DNA of 64,000 bases from assembly GCF_016772315.1 (NCBI RefSeq), contig NZ_CP053482.1, positions 3,405,501 to 3,469,500 of the forward strand. Reading direction: 5' to 3'. Origin of the DNA: Thiothrix subterranea (GTDB lineage Bacteria; Pseudomonadota; Gammaproteobacteria; Thiotrichales; Thiotrichaceae). The position numbers were made by a program, and so were the translations under genes. The first letter of the stretch is position 1, and every line of letters starts with the position of its first letter. Below are positions 1-8,256 of the stretch, in pieces. The notes below the pieces were generated by a model. The model ran no database searches. It saw only the letters and a list, made by a program, of their open reading frames with translations, and had not been told where the DNA came from.

Positions 1-653
1 TGTGGCAAGAATGCCAGCAATTTTTGCATCGCCGCCGCTTCACCGACTTCCCAATGGGTCATCATCGCGGTATCCCAGCGGATTGTCGGCAATAAGCCCA
101 ACGCATCCAGAGGCAAACTATCCGGCAAATTGGCGGGCGCAACCATGCGTTCTGGCGTGGGCAGCGGCAAGTGTTGAATCCCGTGTTTCAGCATCGCTTT
201 CCAAAACGGGGTGAACACTTTGTAAGGTGTGCCGTCGGCTTTTAAGACTTCCCACGGTTCATTCAGTAGGCTGGCATTAAAGCTGTGGACTTCGCAGGTT
301 TGCTTGAGGGTTTCTTTAATGTGTTTGTCGCGGGCAAGGCTGGCGGGGTCATACACCCGATTCCAATACACATGGGTTGCGCCGGTGTTGGCGATCAATT
401 GCTGTAAAACGGGGAGGGCAGCGCCTTGGCGTAAGATTAGGCGATTGCCTAGCGTTTGCAGGTGCGTATCGAGCGCCTGCAAACTGTGGTGCAACCATAC
501 CCGACTCGCCGCACCGAGTTGGCTGATGGAACTGGGCAGCGGGTCGTCAATAAAAACCGGAATAACCTGTTCACAAGTGCGGCAAGCTTGGTAAAGCGCA
601 GGGTTATCCGCCAGACGCAAGTCTTGCCGTAGCCAAACAATCGCGATCGTCAT
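1..653 (-). CDS. phrB: Deoxyribodipyrimidine photolyase (N-terminal part, cut by window edge)
   Basis: This is a light-driven repair flavoenzyme that splits UV-induced cyclobutane pyrimidine dimers. Reading the minus strand from the ATG at 653 gives an open frame of 217 codons that runs off the left edge. It starts MTIAIVWLRQDLRLADNPAL, the typical photolyase opening, and goes on with VIPVFIDDPLP and the alpha/beta antenna-chromophore domain. The FAD-binding catalytic half lies outside the window. Its ATG overlaps the stop of the upstream MerR gene by four bases (ATGA), so the two are probably co-translated. A cryptochrome-like protein cannot be excluded without the C-terminal half. Confidence 0.9.
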   Translation of the reverse strand, partial: MTIAIVWLRQDLRLADNPALYQACRTCEQVIPVFIDDPLPSSISQLGAASRVWLHHSLQALDTHLQTLGNRLILRQGAALPVLQQLIANTGATHVYWNRVYDPASLARDKHIKETLKQTCEVHSFNASLLNEPWEVLKADGTPYKVFTPFWKAMLKHGIQHLPLPTPERMVAPANLPDSLPLDALGLLPTIRWDTAMMTHWEVGEAAAMQKLLAFLP

Positions 654-1606
654 ACAGCGGCAACCGGTATGAGTACATGCGCAGGTTCTTTTGCCAGTAC
701 TTTATCAAGGGTTAAACAAATCTCGCTCAATTCTTCGGGCAACCAGTGAATATTGCGTAGCGGTGCAGTGCCGGGTTGTGACTCTGGTTTGGCTTCACCA
801 CTCAGAAAAACGGTGATTTGGGTCATAATGCTCAAGGCTTGCAGGCTGTCGGATACGTCAGTACTGGGCAGCAGTAAGGCATCAAATTCGGCGCGTTCGA
901 TAATCAGCGGTAAATGATCCAGCGTGGTTTCCGTGCCAAGCAAACTGACTTGATAACCGTGTTGGCTGATAATATTCGCGAGTAATAACGTTTCCAATTG
1001 CACTGCATGAGTTTGGGTATTGACCAGCAACACCCGTTTGCCATTGGCGCGGCTGTTGTAATGCAAATAGCGTGAGCCGAGTTTCACGCACAAAAATTCA
1101 TGCAGGAAAGCGTAGTCAGCGCGGGTAGATGGCAACATTGCCTGCTGTTGCCACAGTTGCTGGTACAGGGGCAATATCAATTTTTTGGCGACCAATTCCA
1201 GCGAATACAACGATACGGCTTCGTTGAAGGTGTGTTCCAAGGAACGGGTATCCAGTTTGTGGATGCAGCGTTGAAACAGTGAGCAATAGTGCCGCCAAGG
1301 GTCGTCGGTTTGTACATCTTGTGCGGTGCGTAAGCGCATGGGCGGGGTTTCACCACTGTCGAGCACGTCACGGACGCGGCCTACGGGAATGCCTTGTTCC
1401 AGCAATATCAGCACTTGTTTGACACGATCGACGTCTTGGCGGCTGTAAAGACGATGCCCTTTCGGGGTGCGACGCGGCTTAAGTAAACCGTAGCGGCGTT
1501 CCCATGCGCGTAATGTGACAGTGTTCACGCCTGTCTGTTCGGATACTGTGCCAATAGGGAAGAGGGCAGTAATGTCGCTAGTGTTGTGATCAGTCACAAA
1601 AGTCAT
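650..1606 (-). CDS. MerR-family regulator with a B12-binding-like C-terminal domain
   Basis: This is a 318-residue transcription regulator upstream of, and overlapping by ATGA, the photolyase gene; it probably controls a light or photodamage response. Residues 16-80 form the MerR winged helix (TVSEQTGVNTVTLRAWERRY, then GHRLYSRQDV). Residues 105-185 look like the helical cap and 190-300 like the Rossmann-type cobalamin-binding domain of CarH/LitR regulators. His200 sits where the cobalamin-ligating His of the DxHxxG motif is expected, but the flanking Asp and Gly are Gln. The Trp-x9-Glu-His motif of light-sensing CarH proteins is also absent. It may therefore be a B12-independent, MlrA-like relative. 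A TGTACA palindrome lies at 1624-1629, just upstream of the start. Confidence 0.85.
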   Translation of the reverse strand: MTFVTDHNTSDITALFPIGTVSEQTGVNTVTLRAWERRYGLLKPRRTPKGHRLYSRQDVDRVKQVLILLEQGIPVGRVRDVLDSGETPPMRLRTAQDVQTDDPWRHYCSLFQRCIHKLDTRSLEHTFNEAVSLYSLELVAKKLILPLYQQLWQQQAMLPSTRADYAFLHEFLCVKLGSRYLHYNSRANGKRVLLVNTQTHAVQLETLLLANIISQHGYQVSLLGTETTLDHLPLIIERAEFDALLLPSTDVSDSLQALSIMTQITVFLSGEAKPESQPGTAPLRNIHWLPEELSEICLTLDKVLAKEPAHVLIPVAAV

Positions 1607-1696
1607 AGGATTTGTAGCAGCCTTGTACAGTAATCATCTAACTATAGGTGAGATGTTAATGACAGAACAGTATTCCCATGAAAATTATGGTTTAGA

Positions 1697-1727
1697 ACAA
1701 AAAACCGCCCTTGGAAGAGCGGTTTTT
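1697..1727 (-). terminator. Rho-independent terminator after the YidB-like gene
   Basis: Stem 1701-1708 pairs with 1719-1726 (AAAACCGC / GCGGTTTT). On the minus strand it is followed by a run of T. It closes the minus-strand gene ending at 1757 and may also work on the other strand. Confidence 0.8.
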
Positions 1728-1756
1728 AACAGGGTAAACGTGATGTTAGGTGCGCT

Positions 1757-2227
1757 TTAGCGACCAAACAGCTTGCTTGCCAGACCAATAGCGCCAGACA
1801 CGCCACCGACCGAATCCAACAGGCTACCCATATCCAACGAACCGTTAGGGGAAGCTTTGTCCACGGCTTCTGGAACAGCCGCTTGCAGACCTTTCAGCGC
1901 TTGATCCGGGCTAAGACCTAATTGCTGGGCAAACGCTGCAATTTTGTCTTGACCAAACATTTGAGTCAGTTGGCTACCAGAAGGCTGGGCGTTTTGACCG
2001 TTGCCTAACCATGAAGCCGCCAGTGACGCCAAACCAGAGTCACCGCCACCTTGCATACCGGAAATCATGGAGGCTAAGCCACCCAAACCGCCTGCTTGTG
2101 CTTGATTACCGCTATTGCCCATGAGTTTCATCATGGCTGACGCAATTTCAGTGATCTCTAATTGACCATCACGGTCAGTATCCAATTGGCTTTTGAATAC
2201 TTGGGTAGCAATTTGCATTATGTCCAT
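1757..2227 (-). CDS. YidB-like (DUF937) protein with an N-terminal EF-hand
   Basis: This is a 156-residue protein of unknown function. Residues 16-27 fit a complete calcium-binding EF-hand loop (DTDRDGQLEITE: Asp at 1, 3 and 5, Gly at 6, Glu at 12). A Gly/Ala-rich linker and a C-terminal segment follow (LTQMFGQDKIAAFAQQLGLS onward, then LLDSVGGVSGAIGLASKLFG) that resembles the YidB/DUF937 family. No signal peptide is visible, so it is probably cytosolic. The gene lies 18 bp behind the BON-LysM gene on the same strand and ends before a strong terminator, so the two probably form a small operon. Fusion of an EF-hand to this family suggests calcium-dependent behaviour, by inference. Confidence 0.7.
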   Translation of the reverse strand: MDIMQIATQVFKSQLDTDRDGQLEITEIASAMMKLMGNSGNQAQAGGLGGLASMISGMQGGGDSGLASLAASWLGNGQNAQPSGSQLTQMFGQDKIAAFAQQLGLSPDQALKGLQAAVPEAVDKASPNGSLDMGSLLDSVGGVSGAIGLASKLFGR

Positions 2228-2245
2228 GTGTGCCTGTACCTTTAT

Positions 2246-2689
2246 TTAAATACTTTTCGGAATGCGAATTTTTTGACCGGGGAAGATTTTGTCCGCGTCT
2301 TTAATGACTTCACGGTTAACTTCGACGATACGGGTGTATTTTGAACCATTGCCGTATGCTTTCTCAGCGATTTCCCACAGGGTGTCGCCTTTTTCAATCA
2401 CGTAGAATTCGTCGTCACCACCGACTTGGCTGCCGTCCGCAATGGTCATGCCATCCGCTTTCACGGATTCGATGCCCATGGCATTGCCCGCCATCAATAC
2501 GGCTTTTTCCAGTGCTTCAGCCGATTGCGCTTGACCTGTCAACGTAGCCACGCCGTCTTTGACTTCCACTTGCAAGCCTTCAACGCCAGGATTGTCTTCA
2601 TTGATGTGTTGAGTCAGCGCAGCAGGTGCTTCTTCTTCCTTACCGAAAATTTTCTTGCCAATGTTACGGGCGAAATCAAACAGTCCCAT
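2246..2689 (-). CDS. BON-LysM domain protein, Kbp/YgaU-like
   Basis: This 147-residue protein resembles E. coli Kbp (YgaU), a potassium-binding BON-LysM protein. I place the start at 2689 (MGLFDFARNIGKKIFG, as in Kbp) rather than at the upstream ATG, because AAGGAG lies 8 bases before it. Residues about 20-85 form the BON domain (VEGLQVEVKDGVATLTGQAQ), and about 92-147 the LysM domain (YVIEKGDTLWEIAEKAYGNG to FPGQKIRIP). There is no signal peptide, as in Kbp, so the LysM domain probably serves folding or ion binding rather than peptidoglycan binding outside the cell. It is the first gene of a pair with the EF-hand/YidB-like gene. Confidence 0.85.
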   Translation of the reverse strand: MGLFDFARNIGKKIFGKEEEAPAALTQHINEDNPGVEGLQVEVKDGVATLTGQAQSAEALEKAVLMAGNAMGIESVKADGMTIADGSQVGGDDEFYVIEKGDTLWEIAEKAYGNGSKYTRIVEVNREVIKDADKIFPGQKIRIPKSI

Positions 2690-2818
2690 CTTATTTTCTC
2701 CTTGGTTTACGTATGGATTAATCTCCATTCGTAGTATAGACGTTATTCAGCCAAAATTAACAACTGGCCTGACGGTCAGTCGGCAAATTTTGTTGAAAGG
2801 TTCATGAATGGGAGACTT

Positions 2819-3436
2819 TTAAGCGAGAAAAGCGCCAAATTTAACCAAACGTTGTTGCCAATAGGTTTTACTCAAGTTGTCGATACTCACCTTGCTGCCA
2901 CCGGATGCGGCATGAATAAAATCCCCACGCCCAATATAAATACCCACATGGTTGACTTTGCTGCCACTGGTGCGGAAGAAAATTAAGTCACCGGGGCGCA
3001 TTTGTTCAAAGCTAAGGGTGCGACTGGCGGTACTTTGTTCGGCGGCGGTGCGCGGTAGGGTGATGCCTTGGGCATTTTTGTAGACGTATTGAGTCAGGCC
3101 GCTGCAATCAAAGCCTTCGCGTGGAGTTTCACCCCCAAATGTGTAGCGCACGCCTAAGGCTTGATGCGCTTGTGCTAATAAGGCGCGGCGGGCGGGTGCA
3201 TCATACGGTTCGGCTTGTTGCGAAAACGGTTGGTATTGTTGTGAAAATGCCGGTTGCGACATCGAGGGTTGATTATAACTGGTGAAATACGGTCGTGCTT
3301 GGTTTTGGTAAACCCCCGGAACGGTGTGGTTCCAATACGGGTATTGTGCGGTCTGCGGGTATGAACCCATTGGTGCGCATCCGCCGAGTACAGTAGTGAC
3401 TGCACCCATTAGCAGTGCTGCTTTAATATTGCCCAT
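2819..3436 (-). CDS. NlpC/P60-family lipoprotein, cell-wall endopeptidase
   Basis: This 205-residue lipoprotein probably cuts peptidoglycan peptides. The signal peptide ends in a lipobox (LGGC, Cys20). A Tyr/Gln/Pro-rich linker (residues 25-78) leads to a C40-type NlpC/P60 domain (about 82-205). Cys111 (FDCSGL), His163 (NHVGIY) and His175 (FIHA) form the expected catalytic triad. The residue after the lipidated Cys is Ala, which does not suggest inner-membrane retention, so outer-membrane attachment is likely. It has the length and layout of E. coli Spr (MepS)/NlpC proteins. It stands alone on the minus strand, about 90 bp downstream of the next gene's terminator. Confidence 0.9.
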   Translation of the reverse strand: MGNIKAALLMGAVTTVLGGCAPMGSYPQTAQYPYWNHTVPGVYQNQARPYFTSYNQPSMSQPAFSQQYQPFSQQAEPYDAPARRALLAQAHQALGVRYTFGGETPREGFDCSGLTQYVYKNAQGITLPRTAAEQSTASRTLSFEQMRPGDLIFFRTSGSKVNHVGIYIGRGDFIHAASGGSKVSIDNLSKTYWQQRLVKFGAFLA

Positions 3437-3508
3437 TATGATCTGCCCTGTTTTTTGTTATGCATTTAGAATGTAAGGGCATTCTATAAGTTCAATCCTG
3501 AACACAAA

Positions 3509-3547
3509 CAAAAAACCCAATCACTTCAGGCGATTGGGTTGGTTTTT
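3509..3547 (-). terminator. Rho-independent terminator after the DsrC-like gene
   Basis: Nine-base stem AACCCAATC (3514-3522) pairs with GATTGGGTT (3532-3540). On the minus strand it is followed by TTTTTTG, placed 20-50 bases past the stop at 3566. Confidence 0.85.
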
Positions 3548-3565
3548 AGCAGTCGTGACTTGGCG

Positions 3566-3937
3566 TTACCAGTTAGTGCCGAAACTTTTATCGGTTTCAT
3601 TGCCTAATTTGGGCAATTCAGCAATGTCGTGGATGGTGCTCAGTGGGCCATCGGGGAAGAGTTGATACAAGTATTTACGCCCGCCTTGGGGTAAAAATTC
3701 GTCTTGCAGCATATCTGCCAGCATTCGCGCATTCTGACAGTCATCGCAGTGTTCGTAGAAGTCGAGTATGAAATTGATCACTGCCATGTGTTCTGCTGTC
3801 AAGGTCATGCCGCGTTCAGCGGCGTTGGTGCGAATTAGCTGGTAAACGTCATGGGTTTTAAGTGTGGGCAACGGTGCTCGCATGACCGCGTGGGCGCGTG
3901 GGAACATCTCATCCAAAGAAACATCGCTAAACATCAT
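3566..3937 (-). CDS. DsrC/TusE-family protein lacking the C-terminal cysteines
   Basis: This 123-residue protein has the DsrC/TusE fold signature: a helical core (TLTAEHMAVINFILDFYEHC) and a C-terminal GGRKYLYQLFPDGP stretch matching the family's GGxxYLxxLFPxGP. True DsrC ends with one or two redox cysteines that carry persulfide. Here the tail (AELPKLGNETDKSFGTNW) has none, and the only Cys residues (CDDC) lie in the middle helix. It therefore cannot do the normal sulfur-transfer chemistry. As I recall, cysteine-less family members have been classed as regulatory (RspA). AGGAGG lies before the start. It is a single gene with its own terminator. A second cysteine-less homologue lies in the nar operon at 53704. 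Confidence 0.8.
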   Translation of the reverse strand: MMFSDVSLDEMFPRAHAVMRAPLPTLKTHDVYQLIRTNAAERGMTLTAEHMAVINFILDFYEHCDDCQNARMLADMLQDEFLPQGGRKYLYQLFPDGPLSTIHDIAELPKLGNETDKSFGTNW

Positions 3938-4118
3938 AACTCAATCCTCCTGAGTGTTTTCTGTGGTGATGACAAACCCGACTATCTCTAGTGGTGTGGT
4001 TTGATACCTTGCTTATATCCTAAAAGTAGTATTTCCGAGCGCATAAGTCAAGTTATGTCTGCGCCTGAGTCGCGTGGTATGCTGGGCAACTGTTATTTTA
4101 TTGCATGGTCGAGTGTTC

Positions 4119-4721
4119 ATGAGCGCCGTTACTCCCACTTTCACAACGTTAACCTTGGCAGCCTATGGTTGGTCGCCTGCTAATTGGGCAAGTGTCTTTT
4201 ACCCGGATGATTTGCCAGTGGATTGGCAGGCTTCGTATTACGCCAATGAATTCAGTCGCTTACTGATTCCTGCGCGTGATTGGATAGCACCCGTGGAGCA
4301 AGCCAAGGCGTGGTCGGCGGAAGTCGGGCAAGATTTCGATTTCTATGTGGAATTAACCCCAGAACTGTTGCAAGCAGCGCATTGGGAGGCAGTACGTGCT
4401 GCGATTGAACAAGAATTGGCGGCGCAAGTGCTGGGTATTGTGGCAGATGCTGGGGTAGTCCCTTGGATACCGGCGGCGTGGTTAGAGCGTTTTGCTGTGC
4501 ATGTCTTGCCGGAAGGCGAGTGGTTTGCTGCAATGCCGCAAGGTGCAGAGGCTCAAATCGGCTTAATACGCACTAATGAAGTGTTATCGCCGCAAGCTTT
4601 ACGCGCCATATTCGAGCATTTGCAACAGCATACTGCCCACCGTGATGCCATGCTGTTCTTGGATGCACCTTGGGCGGTGTTAGAGCAATTACGTTTGATG
4701 CAGCAATTATACGGTGTATAA
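4119..4721 (+). CDS. Divergent DUF72 (YecE)-like protein
   Basis: I do not recognise this 200-residue protein with certainty. Its opening (LAAYGWSPANWASVFYPDDL, then ASYYANEFSRLLIP) resembles the GxSGWSYxxWxxxFYP and YAxxF motifs of the DUF72/YecE TIM-barrel family. The rest is shorter and more divergent than typical members of about 240-300 residues. I prefer the ATG at 4119 over one at 4074, because the DUF72-like part starts just after it; neither has a clear ribosome site. It converges on the zinc-ribbon gene with 8 bases between stops. Confidence 0.5.
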   Translation: MSAVTPTFTTLTLAAYGWSPANWASVFYPDDLPVDWQASYYANEFSRLLIPARDWIAPVEQAKAWSAEVGQDFDFYVELTPELLQAAHWEAVRAAIEQELAAQVLGIVADAGVVPWIPAAWLERFAVHVLPEGEWFAAMPQGAEAQIGLIRTNEVLSPQALRAIFEHLQQHTAHRDAMLFLDAPWAVLEQLRLMQQLYGV

Positions 4722-4729
4722 ATCCGGCG

Positions 4730-5938
4730 CTAATACCTCGGCGCACGGTAAGGATCAGGCAAGCGGCGGGGTGCTTGATACTGTTGGTATTGGTAATAAT
4801 CCCCGCTTTGTTGCAAGGCTTGTTCAAATACGCCCGCCTTTTCCATGACATAGCCCAAGCCGCCGAGCAATGTCAGCCCCAATAACGCGGCAAACACAAT
4901 TTTCACCACGCTGTAAGGGCGTTCGCCTTGGGTTTTGCCGTTACGCCCATTGATCACAAAGCGGTAAGTTTCGCTGTTATAACGGAATGCCGCCGACCAA
5001 ACCGGCAGCAAAACGTGTTTAAACGTGGTGGCTGAATGTTGCGTTTGCAGGCTGTGAACGCGCTGTTGATCACCGCCAATATCGCTTGCAATGGCATTGT
5101 AAATGCGGCTATCCATGATGCCACGGGCTTGCTCAAAACCTTCGTCCAAATCCACCTGATAAATTTCACTCTGGAAACCGCTCAGATAGCTTTCGTTGTA
5201 AGGCACGAGGTTGGGCAAATCCCACGGTTCGAGGCGGTCAAGAATCGCGCGGGGCAGAGTATGGGTAGCGCCGACCAATACATCGTCAAAGAATAAACGT
5301 ACTCGTCCACTGACCGGTGTCCAGCGAATACGGGGTACATTTTGCACTTGTTGGCGGGGTTGCCCGTTCACCATTACTGTGACCATTTGGCGTTCGTAAT
5401 AAATCACGCCGCGTTCACCCCTGTAATAGCTGTCGGTATGGCTGTCATACGTCCAGTATGGGATGTAAATGCCCAGCAATTTTTCATCGCGTTTAGCTTT
5501 GTTTTTCAGGGCAGAAGGCGCAAACCATAAGCCACCAATCCACTTATCAAACGCGCTACGGGCATCTTTTTCGGTGATTAAAAATGGCAACAACGATTTG
5601 GGTTGGAACAACCGTGCTTGTTCCGTCCCTGTTACCACGGGCGTGCCGCAAAAGGGACAGTCACCCGCGTGCGTGTTTTGCTTCAGCTCAAACGTGGCGG
5701 CACAATTGGGGCATTTAATAACCTGAGTGTTATCCATCGGGCGCAATTTGCCCTGTTGGATAGCCCGCAATGCCTGCTCGAAACTGTATTCACGAATTTC
5801 TTGCTGGTTAGGGCGGATCAGGTTTTGATGTCCACAATAGTTACACTGAAGCGTTTCTGTCCCCGGTTGGTAGAGCAGATCAGCGCCGCATTGTTCGCAC
5901 GGAAAATGCTGTTGTTTGGTGTTGTTATTATCCGCCAT
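4730..5938 (-). CDS. Zinc-ribbon protein with a C-terminal membrane anchor
   Basis: This 402-residue protein is the last gene of the XpaC/TelA/SPFH operon, 14 bp behind the SPFH gene. Two zinc ribbons open it: Cys14-x2-Cys17 with Cys32-x2-Cys35, and Cys76-x2-Cys79 with Cys94-x2-Cys97. A long beta-rich region follows (about 105-330; note the YIPYWTYDSHTDSYYRGERG stretch), then one membrane span (about 345-366) and a Gln/Tyr/Pro-rich tail. Similar proteins are often annotated as primosomal-protein-N'-like or as zinc-ribbon proteins beside SPFH proteins. The function is unknown; the context suggests a membrane-associated complex with the SPFH and TelA-like partners. Confidence 0.75.
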   Translation of the reverse strand: MADNNNTKQQHFPCEQCGADLLYQPGTETLQCNYCGHQNLIRPNQQEIREYSFEQALRAIQQGKLRPMDNTQVIKCPNCAATFELKQNTHAGDCPFCGTPVVTGTEQARLFQPKSLLPFLITEKDARSAFDKWIGGLWFAPSALKNKAKRDEKLLGIYIPYWTYDSHTDSYYRGERGVIYYERQMVTVMVNGQPRQQVQNVPRIRWTPVSGRVRLFFDDVLVGATHTLPRAILDRLEPWDLPNLVPYNESYLSGFQSEIYQVDLDEGFEQARGIMDSRIYNAIASDIGGDQQRVHSLQTQHSATTFKHVLLPVWSAAFRYNSETYRFVINGRNGKTQGERPYSVVKIVFAALLGLTLLGGLGYVMEKAGVFEQALQQSGDYYQYQQYQAPRRLPDPYRAPRY

Positions 5939-5952
5939 TTAAGCCTGCACTG

Positions 5953-7050
5953 TTATTCGCTACTGTGAGGGGGCGCTGAGGGTGGAATCGGCGGCGGGGT
6001 TGCTTGCCCTGCAAACAAACCCCTCAGTGCTGCCGTTTCCCCCGCCGCTTGCCAGTTTGCCATGCCCGCTTGCCACACTAGCGTTGCTGCGGTGAGTTGC
6101 CCATTTTGCGCCATTTGTTGCAATTGTGGCATTCCAATCGGGCCACTGGATTCCTGCCCGATCGCAACGTGCCAGCCGGTATCCGGTAACGGTGGTGGCG
6201 TTGCTGTTGCCGGTTTGTTAAGCACTTCTGCCATTTTATTGGCAACCGCAAAACCCATGCCCATATCCAGCGCACTGTTGGAACCACCATTGCCAATGCC
6301 TTGCGCGGTTTGGTATTGCAGGTATTTGTCGAGGTTGCCGATCATGCCCATGCTGGTACGTTTGTCGAGCGCTTCTTCCACTTCGGTGGGCAGGGAAATG
6401 TTTTCCACCAGAATATTGGTGAGCTTCAGGCCATAAGCAGCAAATTCCGGGACAATTTTCTGGGTGACGAATTGCCCCAATTGTTCGTAATTGGCTGCCA
6501 TATCCAGCACCGGGATATTGGCGCTGGCAACGATGCTACTAAAGCGTGTCACAATCAGATTGCGCAACTGGTCGCTGATTTCATCGACGGTGAAGTTCCC
6601 ATCTGTCCCCATGATTTCTTGCATGAATTTGCGCGAATCGTCAATGCGCATTCCATACGTACCGAAAGCGCGAATGCGTACCCCGCCGAATTCGCTGTCA
6701 CGAATCATCACCGGATTGCGCGTTCCCCATTTCAGATTGGTGAATTGCTTGGTGTTGAAAAAATAGACTTCGGCTTTGAATGGGCTGCTGAAACCGTGAT
6801 CCCAATGTTGCAGGGTCGATAGCAGCGGCAGGTTTTGGGTTTCCAGCACGTACATGCCGGGGGTGAGTACGTCGGCTACTTGGCCTTCATTAACGAAAAT
6901 CGCGACTTGCGATTCGCGCACGGTGAGTTTTGCACCGTATTTGATTTCGTTGCCGTGGCGCTCGAAACGGTAAACCATGGTGTCGCTGCTGCTGTCAGTC
7001 CATTCGATGACATCAACAAACTCACCCATCAATTTGTCCCATAATCCCAT
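5953..7050 (-). CDS. SPFH-domain protein with C-terminal GYF_2 domain
   Basis: This 365-residue protein starts MGLWDKLMGEFVDVIEWTDS, the usual opening of the virion-core-protein/YdjI-like SPFH family. The SPFH (stomatin/prohibitin-like) domain spans about 20-240, with VEVEEALDKR-type helix material at its end. Residues about 290-340 (GWHVAIGQESSGPIGMPQLQ) match the GYF_2 adaptor domain, which binds proline-rich peptides. A Pro-rich tail follows that could be its ligand. It probably forms a membrane scaffold. The ATG lies 3 bases past the TelA stop and the stop 14 bases before the zinc-ribbon ATG, so the genes are surely co-transcribed. Confidence 0.85.
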   Translation of the reverse strand: MGLWDKLMGEFVDVIEWTDSSSDTMVYRFERHGNEIKYGAKLTVRESQVAIFVNEGQVADVLTPGMYVLETQNLPLLSTLQHWDHGFSSPFKAEVYFFNTKQFTNLKWGTRNPVMIRDSEFGGVRIRAFGTYGMRIDDSRKFMQEIMGTDGNFTVDEISDQLRNLIVTRFSSIVASANIPVLDMAANYEQLGQFVTQKIVPEFAAYGLKLTNILVENISLPTEVEEALDKRTSMGMIGNLDKYLQYQTAQGIGNGGSNSALDMGMGFAVANKMAEVLNKPATATPPPLPDTGWHVAIGQESSGPIGMPQLQQMAQNGQLTAATLVWQAGMANWQAAGETAALRGLFAGQATPPPIPPSAPPHSSE

Positions 7051-7053
7051 GAT

Positions 7054-8226
7054 TTATACTCCTTGGCGTGGGCTGTCTGCCTTGGCTTTGGCGGAAGTCA
7101 GCGCATGGCGCAATTCGCTTTCCATGACCTTGATTTCTTCCTCGGCTTTGGCACGCATGACCTTGCCTTCGTCGGCAATGCGCAGCGAGTCGTTGATGGT
7201 GTCGATCAGGCTTTGGTTGGCTTTTTTCACCGATTGGATGTCGAACACGCCGCGTTCCATTTGTTTGCGGGTTTCGGCATTGCCCATGCGCAGGGTTTCG
7301 GCATTTTTTTCCAGCAATTCATTGGTAAGGTCGGAAGCTTTTTTGACGACTTCAGCGGCATCGCTCATGCGGAAAATGGTGACGGCTTGCGCTAATTGGT
7401 TTTTCCACAACGGCACGGTGTTGATCAACGTGGAATTGATCTTATTGATCAAGGTTTTGTCGTTTTCTTGCACCAAACGGATGCTGGGCAAGCTTTGCAT
7501 GGCGACTTGGCGGGTTAGGCGTAAATCGTGTACGCGGCGTTCCAGATCGTCACGCGAACTGCGTAAATCGCGTAGGTTTTGCGCCAGAATCATGTCGGCG
7601 GTATTGGCTTCGACTTTGGCAACCAGCGCAGGAATGTCATTGGTTTCGAGGCGACGCAGCTTTTCTTCACCGGCGGCGATATAGGCTTCGAGATTGTGGA
7701 AAAAGTCGAGGTTGGCTTCATAGAGCTTGTCGAGTGTGACCACATCCGTCAGCAATTGGGTTTTGTGGCCTTCCATTTCGTCGGTAATGGTGTCGATTTG
7801 CTTGCGGACTTCTTCGTACTGATTCAGGAATGCGACCACGGGTTTGGCTTTGCCAATGAGTTTTTCCCACCAACTGGGTTCGTCATTGGGGTTGAGGGAA
7901 TCAATGTCGAAACCTTTGATGGCGACAACCATATTGGTCAGGGATTTGCCAGCGGAGCCAATGTCTTTGTTTTTGACACCGTTGAGCATTTTTTCCGAAA
8001 TGGTCGTCATTTGTTCTTGGGTTTTGGTGCCGAAGAACATAATGCTGCTGCGGTCGTTCATATCGATTTCAGCGATGATAGTTTCGAGTTTACTTTTATT
8101 GGTATCATCGGCTTGGGCGTAAGCGACCAGTTCGGTGGTCATTTCTGGCAGGGGAGTGAGTTCGGTACCGGGAACGATGGCAGGCGCGGTTTGGGTTACG
8201 GTGGTTGTGGTTTGAGTTTCATTCAT
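7054..8226 (-). CDS. telA: TelA-family (toxic anion resistance) protein
   Basis: This 390-residue, largely helical, cytosolic protein matches the TelA family. Residues about 60-130 hold the family's early conserved part (DRSSIMFFGTKTQEQMTTIS). The coiled-coil core follows (YEEVRKQIDTITDEMEGHKT, then LLTDVVTLDKLYEANLDFFH) and the ALPSIRLVQENDKTLINKIN-like helix pair. In other bacteria TelA and XpaC-like genes lie together and have been linked to tellurite, antibiotic and envelope stress resistance, but the biochemical role is not settled. Here it lies between the XpaC-like gene (gap 30 bp) and the SPFH gene (gap 3 bp). Confidence 0.88.
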   Translation of the reverse strand: MNETQTTTTVTQTAPAIVPGTELTPLPEMTTELVAYAQADDTNKSKLETIIAEIDMNDRSSIMFFGTKTQEQMTTISEKMLNGVKNKDIGSAGKSLTNMVVAIKGFDIDSLNPNDEPSWWEKLIGKAKPVVAFLNQYEEVRKQIDTITDEMEGHKTQLLTDVVTLDKLYEANLDFFHNLEAYIAAGEEKLRRLETNDIPALVAKVEANTADMILAQNLRDLRSSRDDLERRVHDLRLTRQVAMQSLPSIRLVQENDKTLINKINSTLINTVPLWKNQLAQAVTIFRMSDAAEVVKKASDLTNELLEKNAETLRMGNAETRKQMERGVFDIQSVKKANQSLIDTINDSLRIADEGKVMRAKAEEEIKVMESELRHALTSAKAKADSPRQGV

Positions 8227-8256
8227 GGGGGTCTTCTCCTTGAGTTTATCGCTTAA

